A DNA stretch of 64,000 nt from CALKZN01 sp050633785 (GTDB taxonomy: Bacteria; Pseudomonadota; Gammaproteobacteria; Arenicellales; Arenicellaceae): NCBI GenBank assembly GCA_050633785.1, contig JBOEHE010000020.1, positions 1 to 64,000 on the forward strand. The letters run 5' to 3'. This document shows, piece after piece, positions 16,833-26,331 of the stretch. The notes below the pieces were generated by a model, which saw only the letters and a program-made list of their open reading frames with translations, ran no database searches and was not told where the DNA came from. Positions within the stretch are counted from its first letter, which is position 1. Every line of letters starts with the position of its first letter. A program made the translations under genes and the position numbers.

Positions 16833-19490
16833 CTAAAACCCTGCTTTCAAAGCTAACCCACGTTGATAAACCAGCTGTTGCAAAGCCACAAACTTATCGG
16901 CAGCAATCGCCTCGCTGGGCTCATCCAAGCCAGAAACATTCATCATAAAGACAAATCCCATATCCAGCTCGGGGCTGTATTGCAGATTAGAGATCACCCC
17001 AGGATCACCACCATCATGCCCAAACATAAAGTTATCTCGAGTCCAGAAAATACCTTGCTCACCCTCATCGCTTAATTGTTCCGTTTGTGGTGATAACATG
17101 GCAGCAATACCCTGGTCACTCAATATCCTGGTGACACCAGGGTGCTCTGGGCTGATTATCGACAGCAACAACGTTGACAGATCAATCACTGACGTTCTTA
17201 AATCGCCATCAGCCCAAGTCGCCAATCCATGTTCAGGCAATGCTGCTGGCTGAGCTTCATCATCAAGAACATAGCGAATTGCAGGTTTGATACTACTATT
17301 TTGGAATCGGCTGTTAAACCAGTGAGTGTTGCTCATTCCTAAAGGTTGAAAGACATTAAGCTCAGTCCAACTTTCAAAGTCCATACCCGCGGCACTGGCC
17401 AGAACTTCAGCTGTCAGTGCTGCACCAATATTGCTGTAGTTATAGCGTGTACCCAACGGTTGGTCGATAAAGTTATCGTCTGCTGAATACAATGCCCCAT
17501 TTTGTGTTAAATAACTCGACAGAAACTCAGATTGTTTAGTCATTACTGGGCTTGGACAATCCTGTCCTGTTAGAGCTGCGGCCAGACTACTGTTATCCGC
17601 TTCCAGATAATAAGCACAAACATAAGCCTCACTATCATTGATACTAGCGGTATGAGTGACTAATTGCCGCAAAGTCATAGCACTACTATCTTCAGTAGGA
17701 TGATTGATGTTGAACGGCAAAATAGAAGCCAGGCCAGAATCAAAATCAATCATGCCTCGTTCCAACATCTGTGTGGCGCCGATACCGACTATGGTTTTAC
17801 TTACAGAACCCACTTTATAAGGAGTATTGACTGTCGCAGCAACTCCCCGTTCAAGGTCAGCATAACCATAAGCTTTTGCTGACAATCGGCCCGCCTTATC
17901 CAACCAGGCTACACTGAAACCAGGTATACTTCCATCACCCATCAAAGCTTGCACTCGCTCTTCAAATTCAACTTGTGTCAACGGTTGAAGAGCACCCAAC
18001 TCATGTAAGGCCAAATCAACTGCTGGGAATATCCCATAATTTAAGGCTTTTGGACTTGAAACCGACACTTTTCTAAGCGGAGGAATGCCCTCGCCTTCGA
18101 AGACATTACCCATTCCATCGGTATAAATCTCATGTGATAGGTTAGTCGACCAGTTCTCATTCAAGCTCACTGGCAAAATATCGGAATGCGCCCCTTGAGT
18201 TGCTTGTCCAATGTGAGTTACGTGTGGCAATGATCGCATAGCCATCGTGAAAATCTCAGCGGCACTGGCAGTATCCGGGCCAGTGATCAGCACTACTGGT
18301 TTAGTGTAGCTGCGTTTACCTCGAGGTTTGATTCGCCAGACTTCTGCGTTATTACCTGCAGAAGCAAGCAATGTCCCAACTGCATGTTGCTGATATTTTC
18401 TCTTAGTAAAGGCAATGCGTTTTTTATCAGCAAACCGACTCGCCAGCGCTAATGCAACCGAGTCAAAACCACCGCCATTAAAACGCACATCAACAATCAT
18501 GGCGTTGGTTTTATTCAAATCTCGCATGACTCGATTCATAACACGGTTAATACGGCGGCGATCCCGTCTTGAGGTTACGATCTCTGCCTCTTTTTCTTTG
18601 ACAAAATTATCACCCATACTATTTATTTGCAGATAAGCAATATTTCCTTGCAAAGTTCCCCAAACCAGTGGTGGTAAATCTTCACCATTGCCTTTCCATT
18701 GTTTAAATGTTTTTCGCCTGAGAGCTTTGTCGATATCCCCATATTGTTGATTCAACAGTTGATTAAACCCGGCAACCGTTTCTACAGCAACATCATCTCC
18801 ATCTTCCTGCTCAATGTTTGAAATCGCTCCAAAATGACGAGACCAACCCAGAGGTATTGCCGGACTGAAACCAGCCTCTAACTCTCCTTGTTCGAAACTC
18901 AGATCAATATGTCCATCATCCAATGGCGCTATCATTTGGGCCAATAATGTAAATAAATCAGCTCTATTGGTTTGCGTTGTCACACGGGACCTGAACTGGT
19001 CATACTGCTGTTGCCAATCCAGCTCATATAATGAGAAAAAGGGATAATAGTCGTTAAACACATGCCATGTGTGTTCGAAGATAAACTCCGGATCAAACTC
19101 TTCTTTATCTGGAGCATTGACACAAACTTCAGGTAGCTGTTTCAGACGGCTAAATTGAAAACGCAAATGTTCAGTGCCGCCCGAAGGCACAACTGAAAAA
19201 CGACCACGGCGAGCATTGCCATTCAGCTTGCCCCAAGCACGATTAGCTTGCCTGAAATTATCATATTCGTTCTGCAATGAGCATGTTTTTCTGGTCGCAT
19301 TATAAAAACGCATCCCGTCACCCGTGATGTGGAAAATACGGCCAGTACCCACTTGTTCCCAGACTCCGGGGAAATTCTGCAAGCGTTTCTTTGCATGCCA
19401 TGGCGCAGCAACAACAGATGTGCCCGACACAACCATACAGCAAATTATCACTGACTTAATCAGTGTCCTGATAGGCTTGATGCCCTGCAT
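16833..19490 (-). CDS. Secreted S41 peptidase fused to a class C beta-lactamase-like serine hydrolase
   Basis: 885 residues with two catalytic domains. After an N-terminal signal-like segment (SVIICCMVVSGTSVVAAP) comes an S41/tail-specific protease region, about 135-485, with APLDDGHIDL, DVRFNGGGFDS and the nucleophile in GPDTASAAEIF (about residue 412 from the GTG start). From about 510 to the end is an S12/beta-lactamase domain with SVSK (SxxK, about 565-568), YSN (YxN) in RYNYSNIGAAL, and HDGGDPG near the C-terminus. Both active sites look intact. It is probably periplasmic and may process peptides or cell-wall fragments. The ATG at 19490 is preferred because AAAAGG lies 8 bases upstream; a GTG at 19499 is the alternative. 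Confidence 0.85.
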   Translation of the reverse strand: MQGIKPIRTLIKSVIICCMVVSGTSVVAAPWHAKKRLQNFPGVWEQVGTGRIFHITGDGMRFYNATRKTCSLQNEYDNFRQANRAWGKLNGNARRGRFSVVPSGGTEHLRFQFSRLKQLPEVCVNAPDKEEFDPEFIFEHTWHVFNDYYPFFSLYELDWQQQYDQFRSRVTTQTNRADLFTLLAQMIAPLDDGHIDLSFEQGELEAGFSPAIPLGWSRHFGAISNIEQEDGDDVAVETVAGFNQLLNQQYGDIDKALRRKTFKQWKGNGEDLPPLVWGTLQGNIAYLQINSMGDNFVKEKEAEIVTSRRDRRRINRVMNRVMRDLNKTNAMIVDVRFNGGGFDSVALALASRFADKKRIAFTKRKYQQHAVGTLLASAGNNAEVWRIKPRGKRSYTKPVVLITGPDTASAAEIFTMAMRSLPHVTHIGQATQGAHSDILPVSLNENWSTNLSHEIYTDGMGNVFEGEGIPPLRKVSVSSPKALNYGIFPAVDLALHELGALQPLTQVEFEERVQALMGDGSIPGFSVAWLDKAGRLSAKAYGYADLERGVAATVNTPYKVGSVSKTIVGIGATQMLERGMIDFDSGLASILPFNINHPTEDSSAMTLRQLVTHTASINDSEAYVCAYYLEADNSSLAAALTGQDCPSPVMTKQSEFLSSYLTQNGALYSADDNFIDQPLGTRYNYSNIGAALTAEVLASAAGMDFESWTELNVFQPLGMSNTHWFNSRFQNSSIKPAIRYVLDDEAQPAALPEHGLATWADGDLRTSVIDLSTLLLSIISPEHPGVTRILSDQGIAAMLSPQTEQLSDEGEQGIFWTRDNFMFGHDGGDPGVISNLQYSPELDMGFVFMMNVSGLDEPSEAIAADKFVALQQLVYQRGLALKAGF

Positions 19491-19584
19491 AATAGTCACC
19501 TTTTATGATGGAATTGAAGTTAATCCATCATAAGGAAACTGCCTTGGTAACAAGAGCAACTAAGTGTATAAAGTTTGTATATAT

Positions 19585-20619
19585 TTAGTTACTTTTGACC
19601 AATTTCACAAACACTGACAGCACTCTTTTTACACTTAAATAATCACTCCATTTATCAGCCACAAGTGATTTGGGCAACCAGGGAGCAACAACCTGATTTG
19701 GTGACCAACCTGGTCTCCATGGATAAGATAACTTCTTACGGTTAAAAATGGTCAATACCGGTAACCCCATTGCGGAAGCCAGATGCCCATTGCCTGAGTC
19801 ATTACCAATAAATGCAGCAGATTCATAATAGTAATGTGCCAACTCAAGTATTGAGGAAAAACAAGGAGCCAGATAGCGTCCATTCAACCATGAATTCCAG
19901 CGTTCCCATTCATCAGGGGCAACGGTAAATTCAGGGTTCCAACCCAGGCTATGCAGGTTTTCTGCTAATTCCAGAAATCGATGTGGCGACCAATTCTTGA
20001 TCTCCATGGAACTGGTCGGATGGATCAAAACACGTTTATCGTATTTTTTCTTGTACCAGCTTTCGGGAATATTCATAGCTGGCAACAGGTCATAGTGATC
20101 AATATTCAATACTTTTTTCGCAATCCATTGAAAATGTTCACTAACACTATAGCTATGTTTGACCGGATGCCGAATGCTCCGATTAAAACCACTGAGTTTT
20201 TGCAATGACAGTGAGTTCAGCTGTTGCAGATGTTCCATGAACTTCGACAATTCCAACTCATGAGCTAAGGCGCTGCGTGAGACTACATAAGCTATAAAAT
20301 GGTCTGGAACTTGATCAAATTCCGGCAACATTCTCCGGGCAAAGCGAGACCCTTGATCAAAAAGCACAACTTTATGTTCCGCCAATGCTTGCTGCATAGA
20401 TGAAGCGTCTAAGTAGGGACTGACTTTAACCAGATCAATAATCGGTGACAGGCTGGACATATGATTCTGATAAAAAGTCACACTATAACCCTGTCGAACC
20501 AGATTTTGCGCAAAAACCAGTTGTAACAACCCATCCCCAAGGCCCTGTGAGGATACCAGTGCGACATCGGAAACCAATGCAGCATTTTCTTTGAGTTTCG
20601 ATTCAGGAGAAATCATCAC
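19585..20619 (-). CDS. Glycosyltransferase family 9 (heptosyltransferase-like)
   Basis: 344 residues with the two-lobed GT-B layout of ADP-heptose:LPS heptosyltransferases. An N-terminal acceptor lobe begins ALVSSQGLGDGLLQLVFAQNLVRQG. The donor lobe has RVLIHPTSSMEIKNWSPHRFLELAENL and the conserved AAFIGNDSGNGHLASAMGLPVLTIF. The usual D(T/S)G..H pattern appears as NDSGNGH. It likely adds a sugar to a lipopolysaccharide-type acceptor in the cytoplasm. Its start overlaps the end of the RND pump gene by 17 bp, so it is translated from the same message, an unusual partner for an efflux pump. Confidence 0.8.
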   Translation of the reverse strand: MMISPESKLKENAALVSDVALVSSQGLGDGLLQLVFAQNLVRQGYSVTFYQNHMSSLSPIIDLVKVSPYLDASSMQQALAEHKVVLFDQGSRFARRMLPEFDQVPDHFIAYVVSRSALAHELELSKFMEHLQQLNSLSLQKLSGFNRSIRHPVKHSYSVSEHFQWIAKKVLNIDHYDLLPAMNIPESWYKKKYDKRVLIHPTSSMEIKNWSPHRFLELAENLHSLGWNPEFTVAPDEWERWNSWLNGRYLAPCFSSILELAHYYYESAAFIGNDSGNGHLASAMGLPVLTIFNRKKLSYPWRPGWSPNQVVAPWLPKSLVADKWSDYLSVKRVLSVFVKLVKSN

Positions 20620-23600
20620 TAATACACAATAAAATAGGAATTATTAACAAAGTAACAACGGTGGCAAATAATACCCCAAATGCCAGTGAAACGGCCATAG
20701 GAATGATAATTTGAGCCTGTTCAGAACGTTCCAGAAGCAATGGTATCAAACCTGCAAATGTTGTAATAGAGGTTAGGATAATTGCCCTGAAACGAGTTAT
20801 TCCAGCAGCAACTGCAGCTTGCAGAGAATCACCCACCTCTGCTTTTATCTGGTTAAACCGACTGGCCAGAATCAAGGCGTCATTAACAACAACACCGCTT
20901 AAAGCAAGAACCCCGAAAAAAGATAACAAAGTAAACGGGATACCCACCAGCAGATGCCCGGCTATCGCGCCAATAATACCAAAGGGAATCGCTGACATAA
21001 TCAGTAAAGGTTCCAAATACGATTTCAATGGGATAGCCAACAACACATAGATCAATAATAAACCCAGCACAAAGCCTTTGAGAAGAGACATAATAACTTT
21101 ACCTTCCTCTTCTGCATCACCTTCTAAGCGCACCATAACTCCCGGATAGTCACGGCTGATATCGTTAACAGCCTGATCCAACTTAGTGTCTAAATCCTCA
21201 GCGGCCAAAGCGTCGTTGATGCTGCCAAATACCAATACTACTCGTTGTTTCTGATAGCGTAAAATGCGGCTCAATGTTTTTTCTGACTTTAATTCAGCCA
21301 CACTTGACAAGGTCACTTTGTCACCCGCCGGTGTTTGTATACGCAATTTATTTAAGTCATAGACCACATCACGATCGGCATGCGGCAATCGAACCATGAC
21401 CGCAATATCATCCTGACCACGTTGAAAACGCTGAGCTTCATAACCATACAAGGCCTGGCGTATTTGTTGAGTAACGTTTTTCTGTGTCAAACCCAACATA
21501 TGCGCCATGGGCAATAGCTCAATTTTCATTGCCAATTCTCCACCTTCTATACTGCTTCGCACATCTTCAACGCCGGTAAAGCCAGAGATTGTTTTTTCCA
21601 ACTGTTTTGCCGCAGTATTGAGCTGCCGCAAATCATCACCCAGTAAAGCGATATAAATATCACTATCATCATCCTCATCAAAGCGAAACGATTTGATCTG
21701 CGCAATACCCTGCAAAGCGGGTCGCCATTGTTGAATCAATTCCTGCTTGGAAAAAGTACGCCGACTACCGGCAGTGATTTGTGCAGCAATGTAGATACCA
21801 CTTAAAGAGTCTGACTGGGTATACAAATGCACTACCGGAGGTTCGTCCAAGTTCAACTCATCCTGCATCTTCGTGCTCAATTCCAATAGGGATTGTTCCG
21901 CTGTTTCGCTGACCTGGGTCACCGCATCTATCGTCAGTCCATCATGCAAAACCAGAGTTGCCTGGATAAAATCATCTTCAATATCTGGAAAAAACTCACT
22001 TTTAATAACGCCACTGGGAATCAGACTGACACTCACCAGAAACAAAGCCACAAAACCACACATTGCATTGTAACGATGCGTCACCATGACACTTGCCAAA
22101 GGCTTATAATAATTGTGCACTATACGCTGCAAGCCCTTATCAATCCGGGTTCTAATCGAATAAAAAAAACGGGAAATGGCGTTGCGCGGGGCGCCATCAA
22201 CTTTCTGATAGGCCAGATGGGCAGGCAAGATCCATTTCGATTCAACCAGAGAAAACAGCAGACAGGCAATTACCACGATAACTATCTGACTGAATAACAT
22301 GCCCATTTCCCCGGCTATTCGGGTTAAGGGGAAAAAGGCAGCAACCGTGGTTAACACACCAAATGTTGCAGGCATTGCGACCTGAGAAACACCATCAATG
22401 GTTGCTTGAACAGGGTTGGCCCTGGCTGCGTCATCAGCATTCTTAGCAGAGTGAATGCTCTCGCCGATTATGATCGCATCATCAACGACAATTCCAAGCA
22501 CAATGATAAAACCAAAGGTCGTCAAGTGGTTGATTGATAGATTCAAATACTCTGGACTCATCAATGCAACCGTTCCAGCAAAGCTTACGGGAATCCCAAC
22601 AGCCACCCAGAAAGCAACATGGAGATCCAGAAACAATGCAAGAATGATAAAAACCAGAATAATACCTAACAGGCCATTACTGCCCATCATACGTAAACGG
22701 TCCCGTATTGATTCTGACTCATCATTCCATGTAGCTATACTGATCGTATCAGGCAGCCAGCTGACTTGCTTGAGCTGCGCCACTTTCGCTTTCACCGTTT
22801 CTGCAGTTTCAGTAATGCTGGCATCGCCCAACAGCTCTATATTCAGTTGGATACTGTTCTTTGCCTGAAAACGACTGAAACCATACTCTTGAGTAGAACC
22901 ATCACGAATATCAGCAACATCGCCTAATCTCAGTAAGCTATTATTATCGCTGCGAATAACGATATCAGCGAATTGTTTTGCTGCATACGCCTGCTGTTCA
23001 CTAAACACACGAATGCGATTACTGCTGGTTCTAATATGACCTCCAGACAAATTAATCGATTGCTGTTCAATTGCTTCAGCAACCTCCTGCAAGCTCAAAT
23101 TAAAACGCTCTAGAACCGGCTGTTTCACTTCAATGCTGATTTCAGGCTGACGATCACCACTGACCGTGATTTTATTCACTGAGTTTAATGCCAATAGCTC
23201 ATCACGCAAACGCAGAGCGTTTTGACGCAACAATGGATAATCCACTGCTCCATAGACCTCAACACTGACTACATGGTTTGCTTCAATGGTTTGTTTGATA
23301 ATCGGCCTCTCGGCTAAATCCGGTAGATCATTAATACCATCAATACGGGACTTAACCTGTTCTTTAAGAACCGCCATTGGATAGCCTTGTGTTGCAGTTA
23401 CCGTTGTGTCGGTGCTATCACTCAAAACCTCTGTAAAAACAGACTTCACCCCGGTCAGGCCATTTAATGCGGTCTCTACCTTAACCGCTACTGCTAACTC
23501 CAACTCCTCTGGTGAACCACCTTGAAATGGAATATGAATATTGATGGTATTCTCAGGAATAGAAGGCCAGCCTTCCACTCTCGATGTCACCAATCCCAAT

Positions 23601-23704
23601 ACACCCATGATAAGCAACACTACCATCAACAAATTTGCAGTCACTGGATTGAGAATAAACCATGCCATCAAGCCATTGTTGTTTTTTACAAGCTTATTAT
23701 TCAT
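20603..23704 (-). CDS. RND multidrug efflux permease (AcrB/Mdt-like)
   Basis: 1033 residues, the family length. The N-terminus reads AWFILNPVTANLLMVVLLIMGVLG, the long periplasmic domains contain VKVETALNGLTGVKSV and ATQGYPMAVLKEQVKSRI, and the proton-relay aspartates are in GIVVDDAIIIGESI (TM4). The repeat of the fold in the second half has VLALSGVVVNDALILASRFN. It exports hydrophobic compounds from the inner membrane and periplasm using the proton gradient. It overlaps the adaptor gene by 8 bp and the GT9 gene by 17 bp, so the whole set is translationally linked. It forms the inner-membrane part of a tripartite pump with the adaptor and outer-membrane factor upstream. Confidence 0.9.
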   Translation of the reverse strand: MNNKLVKNNNGLMAWFILNPVTANLLMVVLLIMGVLGLVTSRVEGWPSIPENTINIHIPFQGGSPEELELAVAVKVETALNGLTGVKSVFTEVLSDSTDTTVTATQGYPMAVLKEQVKSRIDGINDLPDLAERPIIKQTIEANHVVSVEVYGAVDYPLLRQNALRLRDELLALNSVNKITVSGDRQPEISIEVKQPVLERFNLSLQEVAEAIEQQSINLSGGHIRTSSNRIRVFSEQQAYAAKQFADIVIRSDNNSLLRLGDVADIRDGSTQEYGFSRFQAKNSIQLNIELLGDASITETAETVKAKVAQLKQVSWLPDTISIATWNDESESIRDRLRMMGSNGLLGIILVFIILALFLDLHVAFWVAVGIPVSFAGTVALMSPEYLNLSINHLTTFGFIIVLGIVVDDAIIIGESIHSAKNADDAARANPVQATIDGVSQVAMPATFGVLTTVAAFFPLTRIAGEMGMLFSQIVIVVIACLLFSLVESKWILPAHLAYQKVDGAPRNAISRFFYSIRTRIDKGLQRIVHNYYKPLASVMVTHRYNAMCGFVALFLVSVSLIPSGVIKSEFFPDIEDDFIQATLVLHDGLTIDAVTQVSETAEQSLLELSTKMQDELNLDEPPVVHLYTQSDSLSGIYIAAQITAGSRRTFSKQELIQQWRPALQGIAQIKSFRFDEDDDSDIYIALLGDDLRQLNTAAKQLEKTISGFTGVEDVRSSIEGGELAMKIELLPMAHMLGLTQKNVTQQIRQALYGYEAQRFQRGQDDIAVMVRLPHADRDVVYDLNKLRIQTPAGDKVTLSSVAELKSEKTLSRILRYQKQRVVLVFGSINDALAAEDLDTKLDQAVNDISRDYPGVMVRLEGDAEEEGKVIMSLLKGFVLGLLLIYVLLAIPLKSYLEPLLIMSAIPFGIIGAIAGHLLVGIPFTLLSFFGVLALSGVVVNDALILASRFNQIKAEVGDSLQAAVAAGITRFRAIILTSITTFAGLIPLLLERSEQAQIIIPMAVSLAFGVLFATVVTLLIIPILLCISDDFS

Positions 23705-24869
23705 TGTCCTTCCGCTGTAACGCTACTGACATTCCCGCATAGAACGTCTTACTGGGATAACAGACCACCTTCAGTTCGTTTAATTCTTCCGATTCTTCCG
23801 ATTCTTCCAATTCTTCCAATTCTTTTGCAGAATCCTGGTTAATTGCCTGCAGATACACATATTGTTCACTTTGGGACAGATATTTATTCTCAAATAACTG
23901 GAGAGTACTTTGTTCATCGACATACCAGATACGGCTGTCTCCACTGATACAATCCCGTGGGACTTGTACAACATTATCCTGTTTTGCTGCAGTTAACTCA
24001 GCGGTCACAAACTGCCCCAGCAAAGGCAGATCTTCATCGGCAATATTGCCAAGCAACTCAGCCACAACAGTAGCCTGACGACTCTTTGAGTCAATCACCT
24101 TACTCTGACGAACCGCATGCGCCAACCATTGCTGACGGCCATCCGCAGATTTCAACGTAATAGATACCTCCCCAGAGGATAAATATGCCAATTGCGATTG
24201 AATCACTGGCAAATTAACCTGCAAATGCTCTCTGGAATAGATCTCAGCGATCTCAGCTTCCGTTGCAAGATAGTCACCCAGGCTTATGCGTCTGCTGATA
24301 GTTGCCCCATCATAAGGGGCTGTGATATTTGTATTTTGCAAATTATGCCGAGCTCTTTGCAGTGTGATCTGAGCTGCTTCAAGCTGTGATTTGGCAGCAT
24401 GAAGTTGCGGCTTACGCAACAGCAAATCAGTTGGCTGGCCTGACAAACCGGAGAGGCGCCAATCCTGTTCCGCTCGAGAAGCTTGTTGTTGTTCCTGCAA
24501 CAATAACTGCTGAGCTGTAGCCAAAGCACTCTCAGCCTCTGCCAGTGCCACACGGTAAGGGCCGTTGTCTATACGTAATAGAACATCGCCTTGTTTAAAT
24601 TCTCCTCCGATAAATAGCGCTGGTGACACATGAGTCACTCGCCCAGAGACATCACTGGTTAAAACAGATTGCCAACGAGCGCTGACGTTACCATGACTCA
24701 CAACTGGAACAACCTGGCTTTGCGGTGCTAATGACATCACCGTCACTCTCGCTAAACCATTATTAGTCGACCTTATTTCATCTTCACTATCACCGCTGAA
24801 CAACCAGAACATGACCACTACAGCACCCAGTAAAAAAACAACACCAATGTATTTTTTAATATATTTAAT
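23697..24869 (-). CDS. RND efflux adaptor (membrane fusion protein, HlyD/AcrA type)
   Basis: About 390 residues. An N-terminal membrane anchor (YIKKYIGVVFLLGAVVVMFWLF) is followed by the biotinyl-lipoyl half motif (VSPALFIGGEFKQGDVLLRIDNGPYRVALAEAESAL), an alpha-hairpin, the second lipoyl half (ITAPYDGATISRRISLGDYL), and beta-barrel and membrane-proximal regions. It bridges the RND pump and outer-membrane channel. The C-terminal part contains an acidic repeat KELEELEESEESEELNEL, encoded by an in-frame 9-bp tandem repeat. I prefer the ATG at 24869, just after the stop of the upstream gene with an AGGGGG 7 bases before it. Confidence 0.85.
   Translation of the reverse strand: MKYIKKYIGVVFLLGAVVVMFWLFSGDSEDEIRSTNNGLARVTVMSLAPQSQVVPVVSHGNVSARWQSVLTSDVSGRVTHVSPALFIGGEFKQGDVLLRIDNGPYRVALAEAESALATAQQLLLQEQQQASRAEQDWRLSGLSGQPTDLLLRKPQLHAAKSQLEAAQITLQRARHNLQNTNITAPYDGATISRRISLGDYLATEAEIAEIYSREHLQVNLPVIQSQLAYLSSGEVSITLKSADGRQQWLAHAVRQSKVIDSKSRQATVVAELLGNIADEDLPLLGQFVTAELTAAKQDNVVQVPRDCISGDSRIWYVDEQSTLQLFENKYLSQSEQYVYLQAINQDSAKELEELEESEESEELNELKVVCYPSKTFYAGMSVALQRKDNE
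23782..23825. repeat. In-frame 9-bp tandem repeat in the adaptor gene
   Basis: Four 9-bp units of (A/G)ATTCTTCC at 23782-23790, 23791-23799, 23800-23808 and 23809-23817, followed by a partial unit. On the coding strand they encode Glu-Glu-Leu or Glu-Glu-Ser. As the unit is a multiple of three, copy number changes keep the frame and would lengthen or shorten an acidic stretch in the adaptor. It is a candidate variable-number site. Confidence 0.75.
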
Positions 24870-24873
24870 CATG

Positions 24874-26307
24874 CTACACCCCCTGCCCCAAGGCCAAACC
24901 AAGAGTCACTCGATTCTGCAATCGCTGATTGCTTAACTCGACCAGTTGTATCAATACATCCAGGGCATTTACTTGATGATCCAGATAATCTTCCAACTTT
25001 ATTCGGCCAAAGCGATAATCAAACTCAGCCCGAGAGGCATTTTCACGGGCCAGCTGCGCTGCTGCCCGTAAGGCTTTTTCTTGCTCAATCAAACTTTCTC
25101 CCTGACTCAGAGCTACCTCAACTTCATGCAATGCATTTAAAATTCGTTGTAGAAACACAATATAATCCTGTTCAGCACGGCTCTTAGCCGCTCTATAATT
25201 ATTTTTTAAACGACCAGCGTTAAATAGTGGAACCTTAATCATGGTCAGCACATTCCAGATACTTGGTTGATCCATCAGACGTCGTAGAGACGTACCATTC
25301 TTGCCAAACTGACCAGTCAACTCGATACTGGGATACATCGCCCAATAGTCAGCCTTGGCATTAGCATTAGCAGCATTCACCGCCTGCCATGCAGCCTGTA
25401 CATCTGGACGCCGATGAATAACATGAGCTGGAATACCAACTGCCACTGGCGGCAAAGTAATCGTCAAGAAGTCATCAACCACCTGCGAGCTGCTTAGCTT
25501 TGAGTTTTGGGTATCAAGATGCTCAGGATACTCTCCAAGAAGAGCCTGCAATTGGTATTGGCTCTCAGTTAACAACTGCCGCTGTTCCAGTAGAGAGGCC
25601 TGGAACTGCATCTTTTTTGCACGGACATCGTCCAACTCTGACAAATCAGCCAATCCATCCTGATAGCGTTGTCTTACCAGCATTTGCAAGCGCTCCAACT
25701 GTTGCACGCGCAGCTGTTCAATCTGAACTCGTTCGGTTTGACTGATATTCGTAAACCATAATTGCATCACTCGTGCCGCAATCGAATTCCTCGCAGCATG
25801 AAAGTCCTGGAGCAAAGATTCAGTTTTTGCTTTCTGAGCCTGACGTTGTTGATGTAAGCGTCCCCATAGATCCAACTCCCAACTGACAGCAATGTTGGCT
25901 GAATAATCAGTTCTGCGCGTACTTTCACCGCCATCAGCAACAGCACTGACATCCTTACTTCGATTAACATTCAAATCCAAGTCAGCTTCTGGCCACCGGT
26001 TAGCCTGGCCCATCTGATTTAAAAAACCAGATTCACGCAACCGTTCAGCAGCCAATTGCAAATCAAGGTTATTCTCTAGAGCCTTTTCCACAACAATATT
26101 CAAGTCCGCGTTGTCAAACAGCGCCAACAGACTTTGACTCAAAACAAGTTCACCTGACTCCAATGAAGTCCCGTGTGACTGTTGCCAAGTCTTATCTGAT
26201 AACAATTGAGCCACGGTTTGCTGTCTGACAACTTGTTGTGGCAACGCAACGCAAGCACTTAATACAAAACCAAGGCTCACCGCCAGGCTGAGACGAAAAA
26301 ACACCAT
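24874..26307 (-). CDS. Outer-membrane efflux channel lipoprotein (NodT/TolC family)
   Basis: 477 residues. A lipoprotein signal peptide ends at LSAC (lipobox near residue 19). The rest has the two-fold TolC repeat: ALENNLDLQLAAERLRESGFLNQMGQANRWPEADLDLNVNRS and IPAHVIHRRPDVQAAWQAVNAANANAKADYWAMYPSIELTGQFG. The C-terminus ends in the family's ALGQGV. It forms the outer-membrane exit duct for the adaptor and RND pump encoded directly downstream. It is the first gene of the pump operon, with 24 bp between its start and the upstream gene on the same strand. Confidence 0.9.
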   Translation of the reverse strand: MVFFRLSLAVSLGFVLSACVALPQQVVRQQTVAQLLSDKTWQQSHGTSLESGELVLSQSLLALFDNADLNIVVEKALENNLDLQLAAERLRESGFLNQMGQANRWPEADLDLNVNRSKDVSAVADGGESTRRTDYSANIAVSWELDLWGRLHQQRQAQKAKTESLLQDFHAARNSIAARVMQLWFTNISQTERVQIEQLRVQQLERLQMLVRQRYQDGLADLSELDDVRAKKMQFQASLLEQRQLLTESQYQLQALLGEYPEHLDTQNSKLSSSQVVDDFLTITLPPVAVGIPAHVIHRRPDVQAAWQAVNAANANAKADYWAMYPSIELTGQFGKNGTSLRRLMDQPSIWNVLTMIKVPLFNAGRLKNNYRAAKSRAEQDYIVFLQRILNALHEVEVALSQGESLIEQEKALRAAAQLARENASRAEFDYRFGRIKLEDYLDHQVNALDVLIQLVELSNQRLQNRVTLGLALGQGV

Positions 26308-26331
26308 AACAATACTCTCAATACTCTCAGC

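Noticed and set aside
21893..22297. Plus-strand open frame of 134 codons opposite the RND pump gene
   Set aside because: Antisense to a clear RND gene; composition is that of an opposite-strand shadow.
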